From Pseudenterobacter timonensis (GTDB lineage Bacteria; Pseudomonadota; Gammaproteobacteria; Enterobacterales; Enterobacteriaceae): DNA of 64,000 bases. This document shows positions 12,047-22,578 of the stretch, piece after piece. The stretch covers positions 258,940-322,939 of the forward strand of contig NZ_FCOP01000010.1 of the NCBI RefSeq assembly GCF_900021175.1, given 5' to 3'. Below the pieces are notes generated by a model. The model had not been told where the DNA came from and searched no databases. It was given only the letters and a program-made list of their open reading frames with translations. How positions within the stretch are numbered: position 1 is the stretch's first letter; each line of letters starts with the position of its first letter. The position numbers were made by a program, and so were the translations under genes.

Positions 12047-13066
12047 TCAAAAATCGGCTTTTAACACCACGCGATAGCGGGCTTTGCCGTCGCGTACGTG
12101 CTGGATCGCCTCATTAATTTTCGACATCGGATAGAGCTCCGTGGTCGGGGCGACTTTAGTACGGCTGGCAAACTTCATCAGCTTGCGCAGCTCATACGGC
12201 GTGCCGGTAGCCGAACCGGAGATGCTGCGATCGCCGCCGATCAGGGTAAAAGCCGGGACCGGGAGCGGTTTGAGTACGGCGCCGACGGTGTGGAAGTTAC
12301 CGCCGTAGGCTAGCGCTTCAAAATAGGGCTGCCAGTCGAGATCGACGTTAACGGTATTAATGATCAGATCGAACTGGCCCGCCAGCGCTTTCAGCGCCTC
12401 CGGATCGCGACTGTTGACCACCTTATCGGCGCCCATCGCCAGCACTTCCTGCTCTTTCGCCGGGTTGGAGCTGAACGCGGTCACTTCGCAACCCATCGCA
12501 TGCAGCAACTTAATGGCGATATGCCCCAGGCCGCCGATCCCGATAACCCCGACGCGGCTGGTGGCGGTGACATGATGCATCAGCAGCGGTTTGAAAACGG
12601 TAATACCGCCGCACAGCAGCGGGCCGGCGGATTCAATATCGATACTCTCCGGCAGGGGAATGACCCATTGCCAGTCGGCGCGAAGCTTCTCAGCGAAACC
12701 GCCTTTATTCAGAATGGTAGGAACGGCCCCTTCCAGACAGTTAATCTGGTTGCCGCTGATACAGGCATCGCAATGGCCGCAGCTGCGGGCGGTCCAGCCG
12801 ATCCCCACGCGCTGGCCCACTTTTAAACCTTTGCTCTGCGCGTCGGTGCCAAGCGCAACCACGCGGCCGATCACCTCATGTCCGGCGACCAGCGGATATT
12901 GCGAGAAGCCCCATTCGTTGTCGATCATCGACAGATCGGAGTGGCAAATACCACAATAATCGACCTGCACTTCAACGTCCTGCGCCTGCAGCTCACCGGC
13001 ATCGTATTCATACAGTTCAAGTTCTGCGCCCGCCTGCGGTGCGGCGTAGCTTTTTATTATCGACAT
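12047..13066 (-). CDS. ahr: NADPH-dependent aldehyde reductase (zinc alcohol dehydrogenase)
   Basis: Reduces a broad range of aldehydes to alcohols with NADPH. The 339-residue product matches E. coli Ahr (YjgB) in length and nearly throughout. Catalytic zinc site YCGICHSD and GHEVIGRV, structural zinc site [15 protein letters not shown], and nucleotide fold [10 protein letters not shown] are visible. AGGGGA precedes this ATG by 6 bases, so the upstream in-frame extension to 13108 is rejected. In E. coli ahr is near idnK/leuX around 96 min. Confidence 0.95.
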   Translation of the reverse strand: MSIIKSYAAPQAGAELELYEYDAGELQAQDVEVQVDYCGICHSDLSMIDNEWGFSQYPLVAGHEVIGRVVALGTDAQSKGLKVGQRVGIGWTARSCGHCDACISGNQINCLEGAVPTILNKGGFAEKLRADWQWVIPLPESIDIESAGPLLCGGITVFKPLLMHHVTATSRVGVIGIGGLGHIAIKLLHAMGCEVTAFSSNPAKEQEVLAMGADKVVNSRDPEALKALAGQFDLIINTVNVDLDWQPYFEALAYGGNFHTVGAVLKPLPVPAFTLIGGDRSISGSATGTPYELRKLMKFASRTKVAPTTELYPMSKINEAIQHVRDGKARYRVVLKADF

Positions 13067-13149
13067 CGTTTTTCCCCTGTGTTGGTGTGAACTGAAAGTG
13101 TAGAGCATTCAGTTTACGGTCGCTTAGCAGAAGCGATCGGGAACGACGT

Positions 13150-13653
13150 TTACAGACTTTTCAGCATGCGAACTTCACAATCCACATGGCCGGTACAGCC
13201 CAGCGGCGCGTCGATATGCGCAAAGCCCAGATGTTCATAGAGGGCGATAGCCTCTTTCAGAAAAGCGGTGGTTTCGAGATAGCAGCGGGTAAAGCCCTGC
13301 TCACGGGCATGTTCCATTGCCAGCAGCGCCAGCTTTTTTGCCATCCCTTTGCCGCGCGCGGAGGGCAGGAAGTACATTTTTTGCAGTTCACAGATGCCCG
13401 GCTCTCCGCAGGTCAGCGGTGCGATCCCGCCGCCGCCAACGACCTTGCCCGCCTGCTCAACCACCCAGTAGGCGTGTCCCGGCTGGCTGTAAAGCTGATA
13501 AAGTTCGTCCAGATTCGGATCGGCAACGGTGTAGCCTTTATCGGCGGTGAGCCCGTATTCAGCGGAAACCTGGCGGATCACGCTGGCGATAGCCGCGTTA
13601 TCTTCCATGGAAAGGCGACGTAATTGCAGCGCTTGCGGAGATGCTAGATTCAT
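13150..13653 (-). CDS. yjgM: GNAT-family N-acetyltransferase YjgM
   Basis: Predicted acetyl-CoA-dependent acetyltransferase; substrate not known to me. This start gives 167 residues, the E. coli length; a second ATG four codons upstream (13665) is also possible and neither has a clear ribosome site. The acetyl-CoA loop is ARGKGMA within [15 protein letters not shown], and the C-terminal ALYEHLGF block is typical of the family. It lies upstream of ahr on the same strand and diverges from yjgN, with an AT-rich gap of about 180 bases between. Confidence 0.88.
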   Translation of the reverse strand: MNLASPQALQLRRLSMEDNAAIASVIRQVSAEYGLTADKGYTVADPNLDELYQLYSQPGHAYWVVEQAGKVVGGGGIAPLTCGEPGICELQKMYFLPSARGKGMAKKLALLAMEHAREQGFTRCYLETTAFLKEAIALYEHLGFAHIDAPLGCTGHVDCEVRMLKSL

Positions 13654-13836
13654 AGAGTCATTCAATATTTAATTAAAAACTATAACTTATTTTAATACCA
13701 CTAATCTTTTTACCGCGCAAGGCGTTAATGAAATCAGTTGTCTGAAGACATATTAATCAGATACCCTGCGCTCGCAAGGGAAATAAAAGTTTATTTATTG
13801 ATTTTGTTTATGTCTCAGGATGGGAAATCGTTATTT

Positions 13837-15030
13837 ATGAATATAAATTCTGGCGGGCAGGATAAACATCTGCATCGTTTTGTTTTTCACGGTCAGGTGA
13901 AATCCTATTTAATTCTCTGTCTGGTTAACCTTATTTTATCGATCGTTACGTTTGGCGTTTTTATTCCCTGGGCGTGGGTAAGGGATCGTCGCTACCTGGC
14001 GGAAAATAGCGAGCTTAACGGCATGCGCTTTGGCTACCATGGGTGCGGCGGGACGTTATTATTAAGCGGGGTGGTGTTTGTTCTGGTTCTGATAGGATGC
14101 AGCGCGCTTTTATCGCTTATTCATCCGCAGGGGGCGACGCTGGGGATGCTCCTCGTCCTTCTGCTGCTGCCAGTTCTTGTGGTGAAAGGGCTCAGCTACC
14201 ATGCATCCATGACCTCTTTTCACCAGCTGCGCTTCGGTTTTCACACCTCTGCGCTGCGCGCCTGGTGGATTATGCTGGGACTGCCGGTGCAGATGTTTAT
14301 CTTACTGGGTTGCCTGTTGGCGCTAATGAGCTCCTCGTTATCCCTCTCATGGAGCAGGGGCCCGCTGATCCTGGCGACGGCGTTAATTGCCCTTACCGCT
14401 TTTTTGGGAAGCAGCGCCATCCTGGGGCTGGTTTACAGCTACTGGCTGGATTTAATCGGTAAAAGCGCCACGCTTGGGAAATATGCGTTTAATATTACGC
14501 TCTGCAGCCGGCGATGCGTAAAAATATTCCTGCTGGCAATGGTTATTCAGCTGCCCTTTATCCTGGTCTTTTTTATTATTTTAATTTCCATTTACTCACG
14601 CATAGCGGTGGGCTGCCTGTTGGGGACATGCAATGAATCCACTTTTGCTATGATGATTGCCGGCAATATTCCTGCGTTTGTCCTGGCTTATATCCTTCAC
14701 ATCGTCGGTATCGTTCTGTCCGCTGCTTATATCTGGGCCGCGTTACGTAACCATGCTGTCAACAATCTGGTGCTAGGGAATACGCTGCAGTTTGGATCGA
14801 CCCTGACTTTTTCCGGACTGGCGCCGCGCCTGCTGGGACTGCTGTTTGGTTCGATCCTCACGCTGGGGCTGGCGTGGCCGTGGCTGAGAATTATGCTGGC
14901 GCGCTATATCGCTACAAACACGACGGTGCAGGGGGAGGTGAATGCGCTGGCGTTTACGCAGGAGGAGATGCCTGTGCCGACGGGCAATAAACTGTGCGCG
15001 GTTTTTATCCCGACGTTGCCGTTTATCTGA
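13837..15030 (+). CDS. yjgN: YjgN-like membrane protein (DUF898)
   Basis: Inner-membrane protein of unknown role. The chosen ATG gives 397 residues (E. coli YjgN about 398); starts at 13738 or 13810 are possible but leave a non-family extension. The DUF898 opening HRFVFHG and GVFIPWAWVRDRRYL are recognisable, with about 8 hydrophobic segments. From memory it is much more diverged from its E. coli counterpart than its neighbours valS and pepA, though the genes around it keep their order. Confidence 0.75.
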   Translation: MNINSGGQDKHLHRFVFHGQVKSYLILCLVNLILSIVTFGVFIPWAWVRDRRYLAENSELNGMRFGYHGCGGTLLLSGVVFVLVLIGCSALLSLIHPQGATLGMLLVLLLLPVLVVKGLSYHASMTSFHQLRFGFHTSALRAWWIMLGLPVQMFILLGCLLALMSSSLSLSWSRGPLILATALIALTAFLGSSAILGLVYSYWLDLIGKSATLGKYAFNITLCSRRCVKIFLLAMVIQLPFILVFFIILISIYSRIAVGCLLGTCNESTFAMMIAGNIPAFVLAYILHIVGIVLSAAYIWAALRNHAVNNLVLGNTLQFGSTLTFSGLAPRLLGLLFGSILTLGLAWPWLRIMLARYIATNTTVQGEVNALAFTQEEMPVPTGNKLCAVFIPTLPFI

Positions 15031-15034
15031 CAGT

Positions 15035-15062
15035 AAAAGGCCGGAGCATGCTCCGGCCTTTT
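15035..15062. terminator. Bidirectional terminator between yjgN and valS
   Basis: Perfect 28-base palindrome (AAAAGGCCGGAGC arms, T-run on both strands) in the 38-base gap of two convergent genes; serves both. Confidence 0.9.
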
Positions 15063-15068
15063 GGCGTT

Positions 15069-17924
15069 TTACAGGGCGCTAATCACGGCCTGCTGCTCTA
15101 TCAGCTTCGCTTTCGCATCGGCGTAGCCTGCGAGTTTTTCACGCTCTTTGGCAATAACCGCTTCCGGCGCGCGGGCGACAAAGCCTTCATTCGCCAGCTT
15201 GCCTTCGATGCGGCCAATCTCCGCTTCCACCTTCGCTACCTCTTTTGCCAGACGATCTAGCTCGGTCGCTTTATCGATCAGGCCAGCCATCGGGATCAGC
15301 AGCTCGGCGCCGTCGATGATCTTGGTGACCGATACCGGACCTTTGTCATCGGCAGGCAGCACGGTGATGCTCTCCAGACGCGCCATGTTTTGCAGGAAGC
15401 TCTGGTTTTCGTTTACGCGACGTACCGCCGCCTCGCTGCAGCCGCGCAGCAGCAGTGCCAACGGTTTACCCGGCGCGATGTTCATTTCCGCGCGGATGTT
15501 ACGTACGGCGACGATCGCCTGCTTCAGCCATTCGGTATCAGCCAGCGCCGCCTCGTCAACCTGAGACGCGTTATATTCCGGGAACGGCTGCAGCATAATG
15601 GTGTCGGCGTTAATGCCGGCAATCACCTTCACGCGCTGCCAGATGGTTTCCGTGATAAACGGAATGATCGGATGCGCCAGGCGCAGCAGACCTTCCAGAA
15701 CGGTAATCAGCGTGTGGCGAGTGCCGCGCAGCTCTGCCTCAGAACCGCCGTTCATTACCGGCTTGGTCAGCTCCAGATACCAGTCGCAGAACTGGTTCCA
15801 GGTGAACTCATAGAGAATGCCTGCGGCAATATCGAAGCGGAAGCTGTCCAGCGCGTCGCGGTACGCTTTCACCGTCTGGTTGAACTCGGCCAGGATCCAG
15901 CGATCTGCCAGCGACAGCACTTTTTCGCCGCCATTGAAGCCGCAGTCCTGATCTTCGGTATTCATCAGCACAAAGCGGCTGGCGTTCCACAGCTTGTTAC
16001 AGAAGTTGCGGTAGCCTTCCAGGCGCTTCATATCCCAGTTAATGTCGCGACCGGTAGAAGCCAGCGCCGCCAGGGTGAAGCGCAGAGCGTCGGTGCCGTG
16101 CGGCTCAATGCCGTCCGGGAACTGCTTCTCGGTACGCTTGCGGATTTTTTCCGCCAGCTGCGGCTGCATCATGTTGCCGGTGCGTTTTTCCAGCAGCTCC
16201 GGCAGGGAGATGCCGTCCACCATATCCAGCGGGTCGATGACGTTCCCCTTGGATTTGGACATCTTCTGGCCTTCATCGTCGCGGATAAGCCCGGTCATGT
16301 AGACAGTCTTGAACGGTACCTGCGGCTTGCCGTTTTCATCCTTGATGAAGTGCATGGTCATCATGATCATGCGGGCGATCCAGAAGAAGATGATGTCGAA
16401 GCCGGAAACCATCACGCTGGTCGGGTGGAACTGACGCAAGGCATCGGTATTTTCCGGCCAGCCGAGGGTGGAGAAGGTCCACAGGGCGGAGGAGAACCAG
16501 GTATCCAGCACGTCGTCATCCTGACGCAGGGCAATATCGGCACTCAGGTTATTTTCCTGACGCACTTCCTCTTCGCTACGGCCAACGTAAACATTGCCTT
16601 CGTTGTCATACCAGGCCGGGATGCGGTGGCCCCACCAGAGCTGACGGGAGATACACCAGTCCTGAATGTCGCGCATCCAGGAGAAGTACATATTTTCGTA
16701 CTGCTTCGGCACGAACTGGATGTCGCCGTTTTCTACCGCTTCGACTGCTGGTTTCGCCAGCACATCGGCGCGCACGTACCACTGGTCGGTCAGCATCGGT
16801 TCGATAACCACGCCGCCGCGATCGCCGTACGGTACGGTCAGATCATGCGGTTTAATCTCTTCCAGCAGGCCCAGCGCGTCAACGGCAGCCACGATCGCTT
16901 TACGCGCGGCAAAGCGTTCCAGCTTCTGGAACTCAGCCGGAATGTCGCTGGAGTAAACGTCGGATTCGTTGCCTTTGGTGTCGAACACTTCGGCGCTTTC
17001 ACGGATATCGCCGTCAAAGGTCAGGATGTTGATCATCGGCAGCTGATGACGGCGACCCACTTCATAGTCGTTAAAGTCGTGCGCCGGGGTGATCTTCACG
17101 CAGCCGGTCCCTTTTTCCATGTCGGCGTGCTCGTCGCCCACAATCGGAATACGGCGGTTCACCAGCGGCAGAACAACGAACTTGCCAATCAGATCTTTGT
17201 AGCGCGGATCTTCCGGGTTGACGGCCACGCCGGTATCGCCCAGCAGGGTTTCCGGACGGGTGGTCGCGACAACCAGGTAATCTTTACCGTCGGCGGTTTT
17301 GGCGCCGTCGGCCAGCGGATAGCGGATGTGCCACATGGAGCCTTTTGACTCGCGGTTTTCCACTTCCAGATCGGAGATCGCGGTGCGCAGTTTCGGATCC
17401 CAGTTCACCAGGCGCTTGCCGCGGTAGATGAGATCTTCTTTATACAGGCGGACAAACACCTCTTTCACGGCATTGGAAAGACCGTCGTCCATGGTGAAGC
17501 GTTCGCGCTCCCAGTCAACGGAGTTGCCGAGACGGCGCATCTGGCGGGTGATCGTGCCGCCGGACTCCGCTTTCCACTGCCAGATTTTGTCGATAAAAGC
17601 GTCGCGACCGTAGTCGTGGCGGGTTTTACCCTCTTCAGCGGCAATCTTACGTTCAACCACCATCTGGGTCGCGATACCGGCGTGGTCGGTACCGACCTGC
17701 CACAGGGTGTTTTTACCCTGCATACGCTGGTAGCGAATCATGGTATCCATGATGGTCTGCTGGAAGGCATGACCCATATGCAAACTGCCGGTGACGTTTG
17801 GCGGCGGGATCATGATGCAGAAGGACTCTTTGCTTTCATCGCCGTTAGGCTTGAAATAGCCCTGCTGTTCCCAGTGCTCGTAAAGCGGCTGTTCGATATC
17901 GCGTGGGTTGTATGTTTTTTCCAT
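15069..17924 (-). CDS. valS: Valyl-tRNA synthetase
   Basis: Charges tRNA-Val. The 951 residues equal the E. coli length. The class I signatures are present: [13 protein letters not shown] (HIGH type) near residue 45 and KMSKSKGN around 555. The large CP1 editing domain lies between, and the C-terminal 70 residues form the usual tRNA-binding coiled coil. The ATG overlaps the holC stop by one base (TAATG), so the two genes are coupled. Confidence 0.98.
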   Translation of the reverse strand: MEKTYNPRDIEQPLYEHWEQQGYFKPNGDESKESFCIMIPPPNVTGSLHMGHAFQQTIMDTMIRYQRMQGKNTLWQVGTDHAGIATQMVVERKIAAEEGKTRHDYGRDAFIDKIWQWKAESGGTITRQMRRLGNSVDWERERFTMDDGLSNAVKEVFVRLYKEDLIYRGKRLVNWDPKLRTAISDLEVENRESKGSMWHIRYPLADGAKTADGKDYLVVATTRPETLLGDTGVAVNPEDPRYKDLIGKFVVLPLVNRRIPIVGDEHADMEKGTGCVKITPAHDFNDYEVGRRHQLPMINILTFDGDIRESAEVFDTKGNESDVYSSDIPAEFQKLERFAARKAIVAAVDALGLLEEIKPHDLTVPYGDRGGVVIEPMLTDQWYVRADVLAKPAVEAVENGDIQFVPKQYENMYFSWMRDIQDWCISRQLWWGHRIPAWYDNEGNVYVGRSEEEVRQENNLSADIALRQDDDVLDTWFSSALWTFSTLGWPENTDALRQFHPTSVMVSGFDIIFFWIARMIMMTMHFIKDENGKPQVPFKTVYMTGLIRDDEGQKMSKSKGNVIDPLDMVDGISLPELLEKRTGNMMQPQLAEKIRKRTEKQFPDGIEPHGTDALRFTLAALASTGRDINWDMKRLEGYRNFCNKLWNASRFVLMNTEDQDCGFNGGEKVLSLADRWILAEFNQTVKAYRDALDSFRFDIAAGILYEFTWNQFCDWYLELTKPVMNGGSEAELRGTRHTLITVLEGLLRLAHPIIPFITETIWQRVKVIAGINADTIMLQPFPEYNASQVDEAALADTEWLKQAIVAVRNIRAEMNIAPGKPLALLLRGCSEAAVRRVNENQSFLQNMARLESITVLPADDKGPVSVTKIIDGAELLIPMAGLIDKATELDRLAKEVAKVEAEIGRIEGKLANEGFVARAPEAVIAKEREKLAGYADAKAKLIEQQAVISAL

Positions 17925-18367
17925 TATTTCCAGGTTGCCGTATTCAGGTTAAAACCGGCCAGGCGGTACGCTTTGTAGCGTTCGCGCGCCAGTTGTTTTA
18001 AAGAATCTTCGTGAGGGACAAAGTCTATCACTTCTGTGAAAGCGGTGGCAAAATCTGCAAAGCCTGTGCGCAGGCTGATCAGAATATCGCGCGCGCTGCT
18101 GCTGCGTTTTTGCGGCCAGGCAATTTCTACCGGCGCACCGCCCCGTGGCCCCTCGCCTGAGAGATTATGTGGAACAAAACTCTCCGCCGGACGTGCCCAG
18201 AGCGCTTCATCCAGACGAATGGCCTGCTGCTCATCTTCACAGGCAATCAGGACACGCTTGCCGCTGCGCCAACGTTCTGCGGCAATCTCACACACCAGCT
18301 GTTCCACGGCGCTCAGGCCGTCCTGATGGGTGTCGTTGTCCAGAAGGTAGAACGTTGCATTCTTCAT
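17924..18367 (-). CDS. holC: DNA polymerase III chi subunit
   Basis: Chi subunit of the clamp-loader complex; links the holoenzyme to single-strand binding protein. 147 residues from the [12 protein letters not shown] start, the E. coli length; the frame is open 11 codons further but without family residues. It lies directly upstream of and overlaps valS, as in E. coli. Confidence 0.96.
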   Translation of the reverse strand: MKNATFYLLDNDTHQDGLSAVEQLVCEIAAERWRSGKRVLIACEDEQQAIRLDEALWARPAESFVPHNLSGEGPRGGAPVEIAWPQKRSSSARDILISLRTGFADFATAFTEVIDFVPHEDSLKQLARERYKAYRLAGFNLNTATWK

Positions 18368-18401
18368 ATGTGGGGCTTCTTGTCGTGAATTTAAATGCAA
18401 A

Positions 18402-18430
18402 GCCGGGTGGCGCTTCGCTTACCCGGCCTG
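18402..18430 (+). repeat. REP element, first of an inverted pair
   Basis: GCCGGGTGGCGC...TTACCCGGCCTG: the classical enterobacterial REP form, in the holC-pepA gap. Confidence 0.85.
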
Positions 18431-18446
18431 TGGTTGAGTGACGTTG

Positions 18447-18477
18447 CAGGCCGGGTAAGGCGAAGCCGCCACCCGGC
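18447..18477 (-). repeat. REP element, second of an inverted pair
   Basis: The same palindrome in opposite orientation, 16 bases from the first, forming a two-unit BIME. It ends 8 bases before the pepA stop, so it lies in the transcript between pepA and holC. Confidence 0.85.
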
Positions 18478-18485
18478 GTTTTACA

Positions 18486-20000
<1,515 letters not shown>

Positions 20001-20210
20001 CTACGCTCCTGAATCTTAAAGACAACGACGGCGGCTACGGATAGAATTGAAAGCTTTCGTAACTCATGTCCGCGGTTGTGGTGACTTCGTGTTAATCTTA
20101 CGTTACTACGGTTTCGACACGTCAAAAAATGTCCTGATGCACGAATCCGCGAATTTTTTTAATCTTAGCGACGATTTCGACGACTCAAGAGAATAAATGA
20201 CGTTTAAGCC

Positions 20211-20261
20211 ATGAAACAAGCTAAATTCCTGCAAGAGACGAGTTTTTACGGGCGTATTTAA
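20211..20261 (+). CDS. Possible 16-codon upstream frame of lptF
   Basis: ATG frame MKQAKFLQETSFYGRI ends two bases before the GTG of lptF. lptF itself has no clear ribosome site, so the small frame could deliver ribosomes to it. No homologue is known to me; it may be chance. Confidence 0.25.
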   Translation: MKQAKFLQETSFYGRI

Positions 20262-20263
20262 AA

Positions 20264-21364
20264 GTGATAATCATAAGATATCTGGTGCGGGAGACGCTCA
20301 AAAGCCAACTGGCGATCCTCTTTATTCTGCTCCTGATTTTTTTCTGTCAGAAGCTGGTTAAGATCCTCGGTGCGGCTGTAGACGGCGAAATCCCAACAAA
20401 TCTGGTACTTTCTCTTCTGGGATTAGGGGTACCGGAAATGGCGCAGCTTATTCTACCGCTGAGCCTTTTTCTTGGCCTGCTGATGACGCTCGGAAAGCTC
20501 TATACCGAAAGCGAAATCACGGTGATGCACGCCTGCGGCCTGAGTAAGGCGGTGCTGGTGAAAGCAGCCATGGTGCTGGCGTTATTTACCGGCATTATCG
20601 CAGCGGTCAACGTGATGTGGGCAGGCCCCTGGTCATCCCGCCATCAGGACGAAGTGTTGGCCGAAGCCAAAGCGAACCCCGGCATGGCGGCGCTGGCGCA
20701 GGGACAGTTCCAGCAGGCGACCGACGGCAACTCCGTGCTGTTCATTGAAAGCGTCGACGGCAGCCGCTTCAATGATGTTTTTCTTGCTCAGCTTCGTCCC
20801 AAAGGCAATGCGCGCCCCTCCGTGGTGGTGGCCGACTCTGGCCAGCTCTCCCAGCGTAAGGATGGCTCGCAAATTGTGACCCTCGATAAGGGCACACGCT
20901 TTGAAGGTACCGCGCTGCTTCGCGATTTCCGCATCACCGATTTCCAGAATTATCAGGCTATTATCGGCCATCAGGCGGTGACGCTGGATCCGACCGATAC
21001 CGAGCAGATGAACATGCGCACGCTCATTAACACCGACAACGATCGCGCCCGGGCGGAGCTGCACTGGCGTATCACGCTGGTCTTTACCGTCTTTATGATG
21101 GCGCTGATGGTGGTGCCGCTGAGCGTGGTCAACCCGCGTCAGGGCCGCGTGCTGTCGATGCTGCCCGCCATGCTGCTTTATCTGGTCTTTTTCCTGTTGC
21201 AGACCTCGATTAAATCTAACGGCGGGAAAGGCAAGATCGACCCGGTGGTATGGACCTGGGTGGTCAACGGCTTCTACCTGCTGCTGGCGCTGGCGTTGAA
21301 TGTGTGGGATACGGTGCCGATGCGTCGCATACGTGCCCGTTTTGTGCGTAAAGGAGCGGTGTGA
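20264..21364 (+). CDS. lptF: LPS export permease LptF
   Basis: One of the two membrane subunits of the LptB2FG ABC transporter, which extracts LPS from the outer leaflet of the inner membrane. 366 residues as in E. coli, with a GTG start. Three N-terminal membrane segments, a periplasmic beta-jellyroll domain (about 130-260), and three C-terminal segments. Overlaps lptG by one base (TGATG). Confidence 0.96.
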   Translation: MIIIRYLVRETLKSQLAILFILLLIFFCQKLVKILGAAVDGEIPTNLVLSLLGLGVPEMAQLILPLSLFLGLLMTLGKLYTESEITVMHACGLSKAVLVKAAMVLALFTGIIAAVNVMWAGPWSSRHQDEVLAEAKANPGMAALAQGQFQQATDGNSVLFIESVDGSRFNDVFLAQLRPKGNARPSVVVADSGQLSQRKDGSQIVTLDKGTRFEGTALLRDFRITDFQNYQAIIGHQAVTLDPTDTEQMNMRTLINTDNDRARAELHWRITLVFTVFMMALMVVPLSVVNPRQGRVLSMLPAMLLYLVFFLLQTSIKSNGGKGKIDPVVWTWVVNGFYLLLALALNVWDTVPMRRIRARFVRKGAV

Positions 21365-22446
21365 TGCAGGCGTTTGGCGTTCTTGACCGCTATATCGGTA
21401 AAACCATTTTTACCACCATCATGATGACCCTGTTCATGTTGGTGTCGCTCTCGGGCATTATCAAATTTGTCGACCAGCTGAAAAAGGCCGGGCAGGGGAG
21501 CTACGACGCGATGGGGGCGGGGATGTATACCCTTCTCAGCGTGCCGAAAGATGTGCAGATCTTCTTCCCGATGGCGGCGCTGCTTGGCGCGCTGCTGGGG
21601 CTGGGGATGCTGGCGCAGCGCAGCGAGCTGGTGGTGATGCAGGCGTCGGGCTTTACCCGTATGCAGGTTGCGCTGTCGGTGATGAAAACCGCGATCCCGC
21701 TGGTGCTGCTGACCATGGCGATTGGCGAATGGGTGGCGCCGCAGGGTGAACAGATGGCGCGTAACTACCGCGCTCAGGCGATGTATGGCGGCTCGCTGCT
21801 CTCCACGCAGCAGGGGCTGTGGGCGAAAGACGGTAATGATTTCGTCTATATCGAACGGGTGAAAGGCGATAATGAACTCGGCGGCGTCAGCATCTACTCC
21901 TTTAATGACCAGCGCCGTTTGCAGTCGGTTCGTTATGCCGCTACCGCCAAATTCGACGCAGATCAAAAGCAGTGGCGTCTGTCGCAGGTGGATGAGTCTG
22001 ACCTGAAAAATCCGAAGCAGATCACCGGCGCGCAGACCGTCTCTGGCACCTGGAAAACGAACCTGACGCCGGACAAGCTGGGGGTAGTGGCGCTTGATCC
22101 TGACGCGCTCTCCATCAGCGGCCTGCACAGTTACGTGAAATACCTGAAGTCGAGTGGCCAGGATGCCGGACGTTATCAGCTCAATATGTGGAGTAAAATC
22201 TTCCAGCCACTCTCCGTGGCGGTCATGATGCTGATGGCGCTGTCATTTATCTTCGGCCCGCTGCGCAGCGTACCGATGGGCGTGCGCGTGGTGACCGGTA
22301 TCAGCTTCGGTTTTGTCTTCTACGTGCTGGACCAGATCTTCGGCCCGCTGACCCTGGTGTATGGCATTCCGCCCATTGTGGGCGCGCTGCTGCCCAGCGC
22401 CAGCTTCTTCCTGATCAGCCTCTGGCTGCTGCTCAAGCGCTCCTGA
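21364..22446 (+). CDS. lptG: LPS export permease LptG
   Basis: Partner of LptF in the LPS exporter. 360 residues from the ATG that overlaps the lptF stop, the E. coli length; an in-frame GTG one codon earlier is less likely. Same layout as LptF: three membrane segments, a periplasmic domain, three membrane segments. The ATPase LptB and the periplasmic LptA and LptC are encoded about 8 kb away in this window, an unusual closeness since lptFG is far from lptCAB in E. coli. Confidence 0.96.
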   Translation: MQAFGVLDRYIGKTIFTTIMMTLFMLVSLSGIIKFVDQLKKAGQGSYDAMGAGMYTLLSVPKDVQIFFPMAALLGALLGLGMLAQRSELVVMQASGFTRMQVALSVMKTAIPLVLLTMAIGEWVAPQGEQMARNYRAQAMYGGSLLSTQQGLWAKDGNDFVYIERVKGDNELGGVSIYSFNDQRRLQSVRYAATAKFDADQKQWRLSQVDESDLKNPKQITGAQTVSGTWKTNLTPDKLGVVALDPDALSISGLHSYVKYLKSSGQDAGRYQLNMWSKIFQPLSVAVMMLMALSFIFGPLRSVPMGVRVVTGISFGFVFYVLDQIFGPLTLVYGIPPIVGALLPSASFFLISLWLLLKRS

Positions 22447-22454
22447 TGCGCTTT

Positions 22455-22482
22455 GCCTCGCTCCCGTTCCCCGGGGCGAGGC
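22455..22482 (+). terminator. Hairpin after lptG
   Basis: GCCTCGC/GCGAGGC stem with a partly paired interior, 8 bases past the lptG stop. No T-run follows, so strength is uncertain. Confidence 0.4.
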
Positions 22483-22578
22483 TAATCACCTGTTAAAGCC
22501 TGCATTTTTCAAACAACCTCCAACGTCGCGCCCCGATTTTGAGTATTATTGAGCGATGTAGCCGTGAAGGGATCCCCT

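Noticed and set aside
13738..13836. 5' extension of yjgN
   Set aside because: Lacks family similarity; the 13837 start gives the family length.
15390..17348. Long open frame antisense to valS (652 codons)
   Set aside because: Same explanation: a shadow of valS codon use; composition is rich in His, Arg, Val and Gln as expected from reverse-complement reading.
18402..18477. CRISPR-like repeat
   Set aside because: Only two units, opposed rather than direct, with REP consensus and no spacer regularity.
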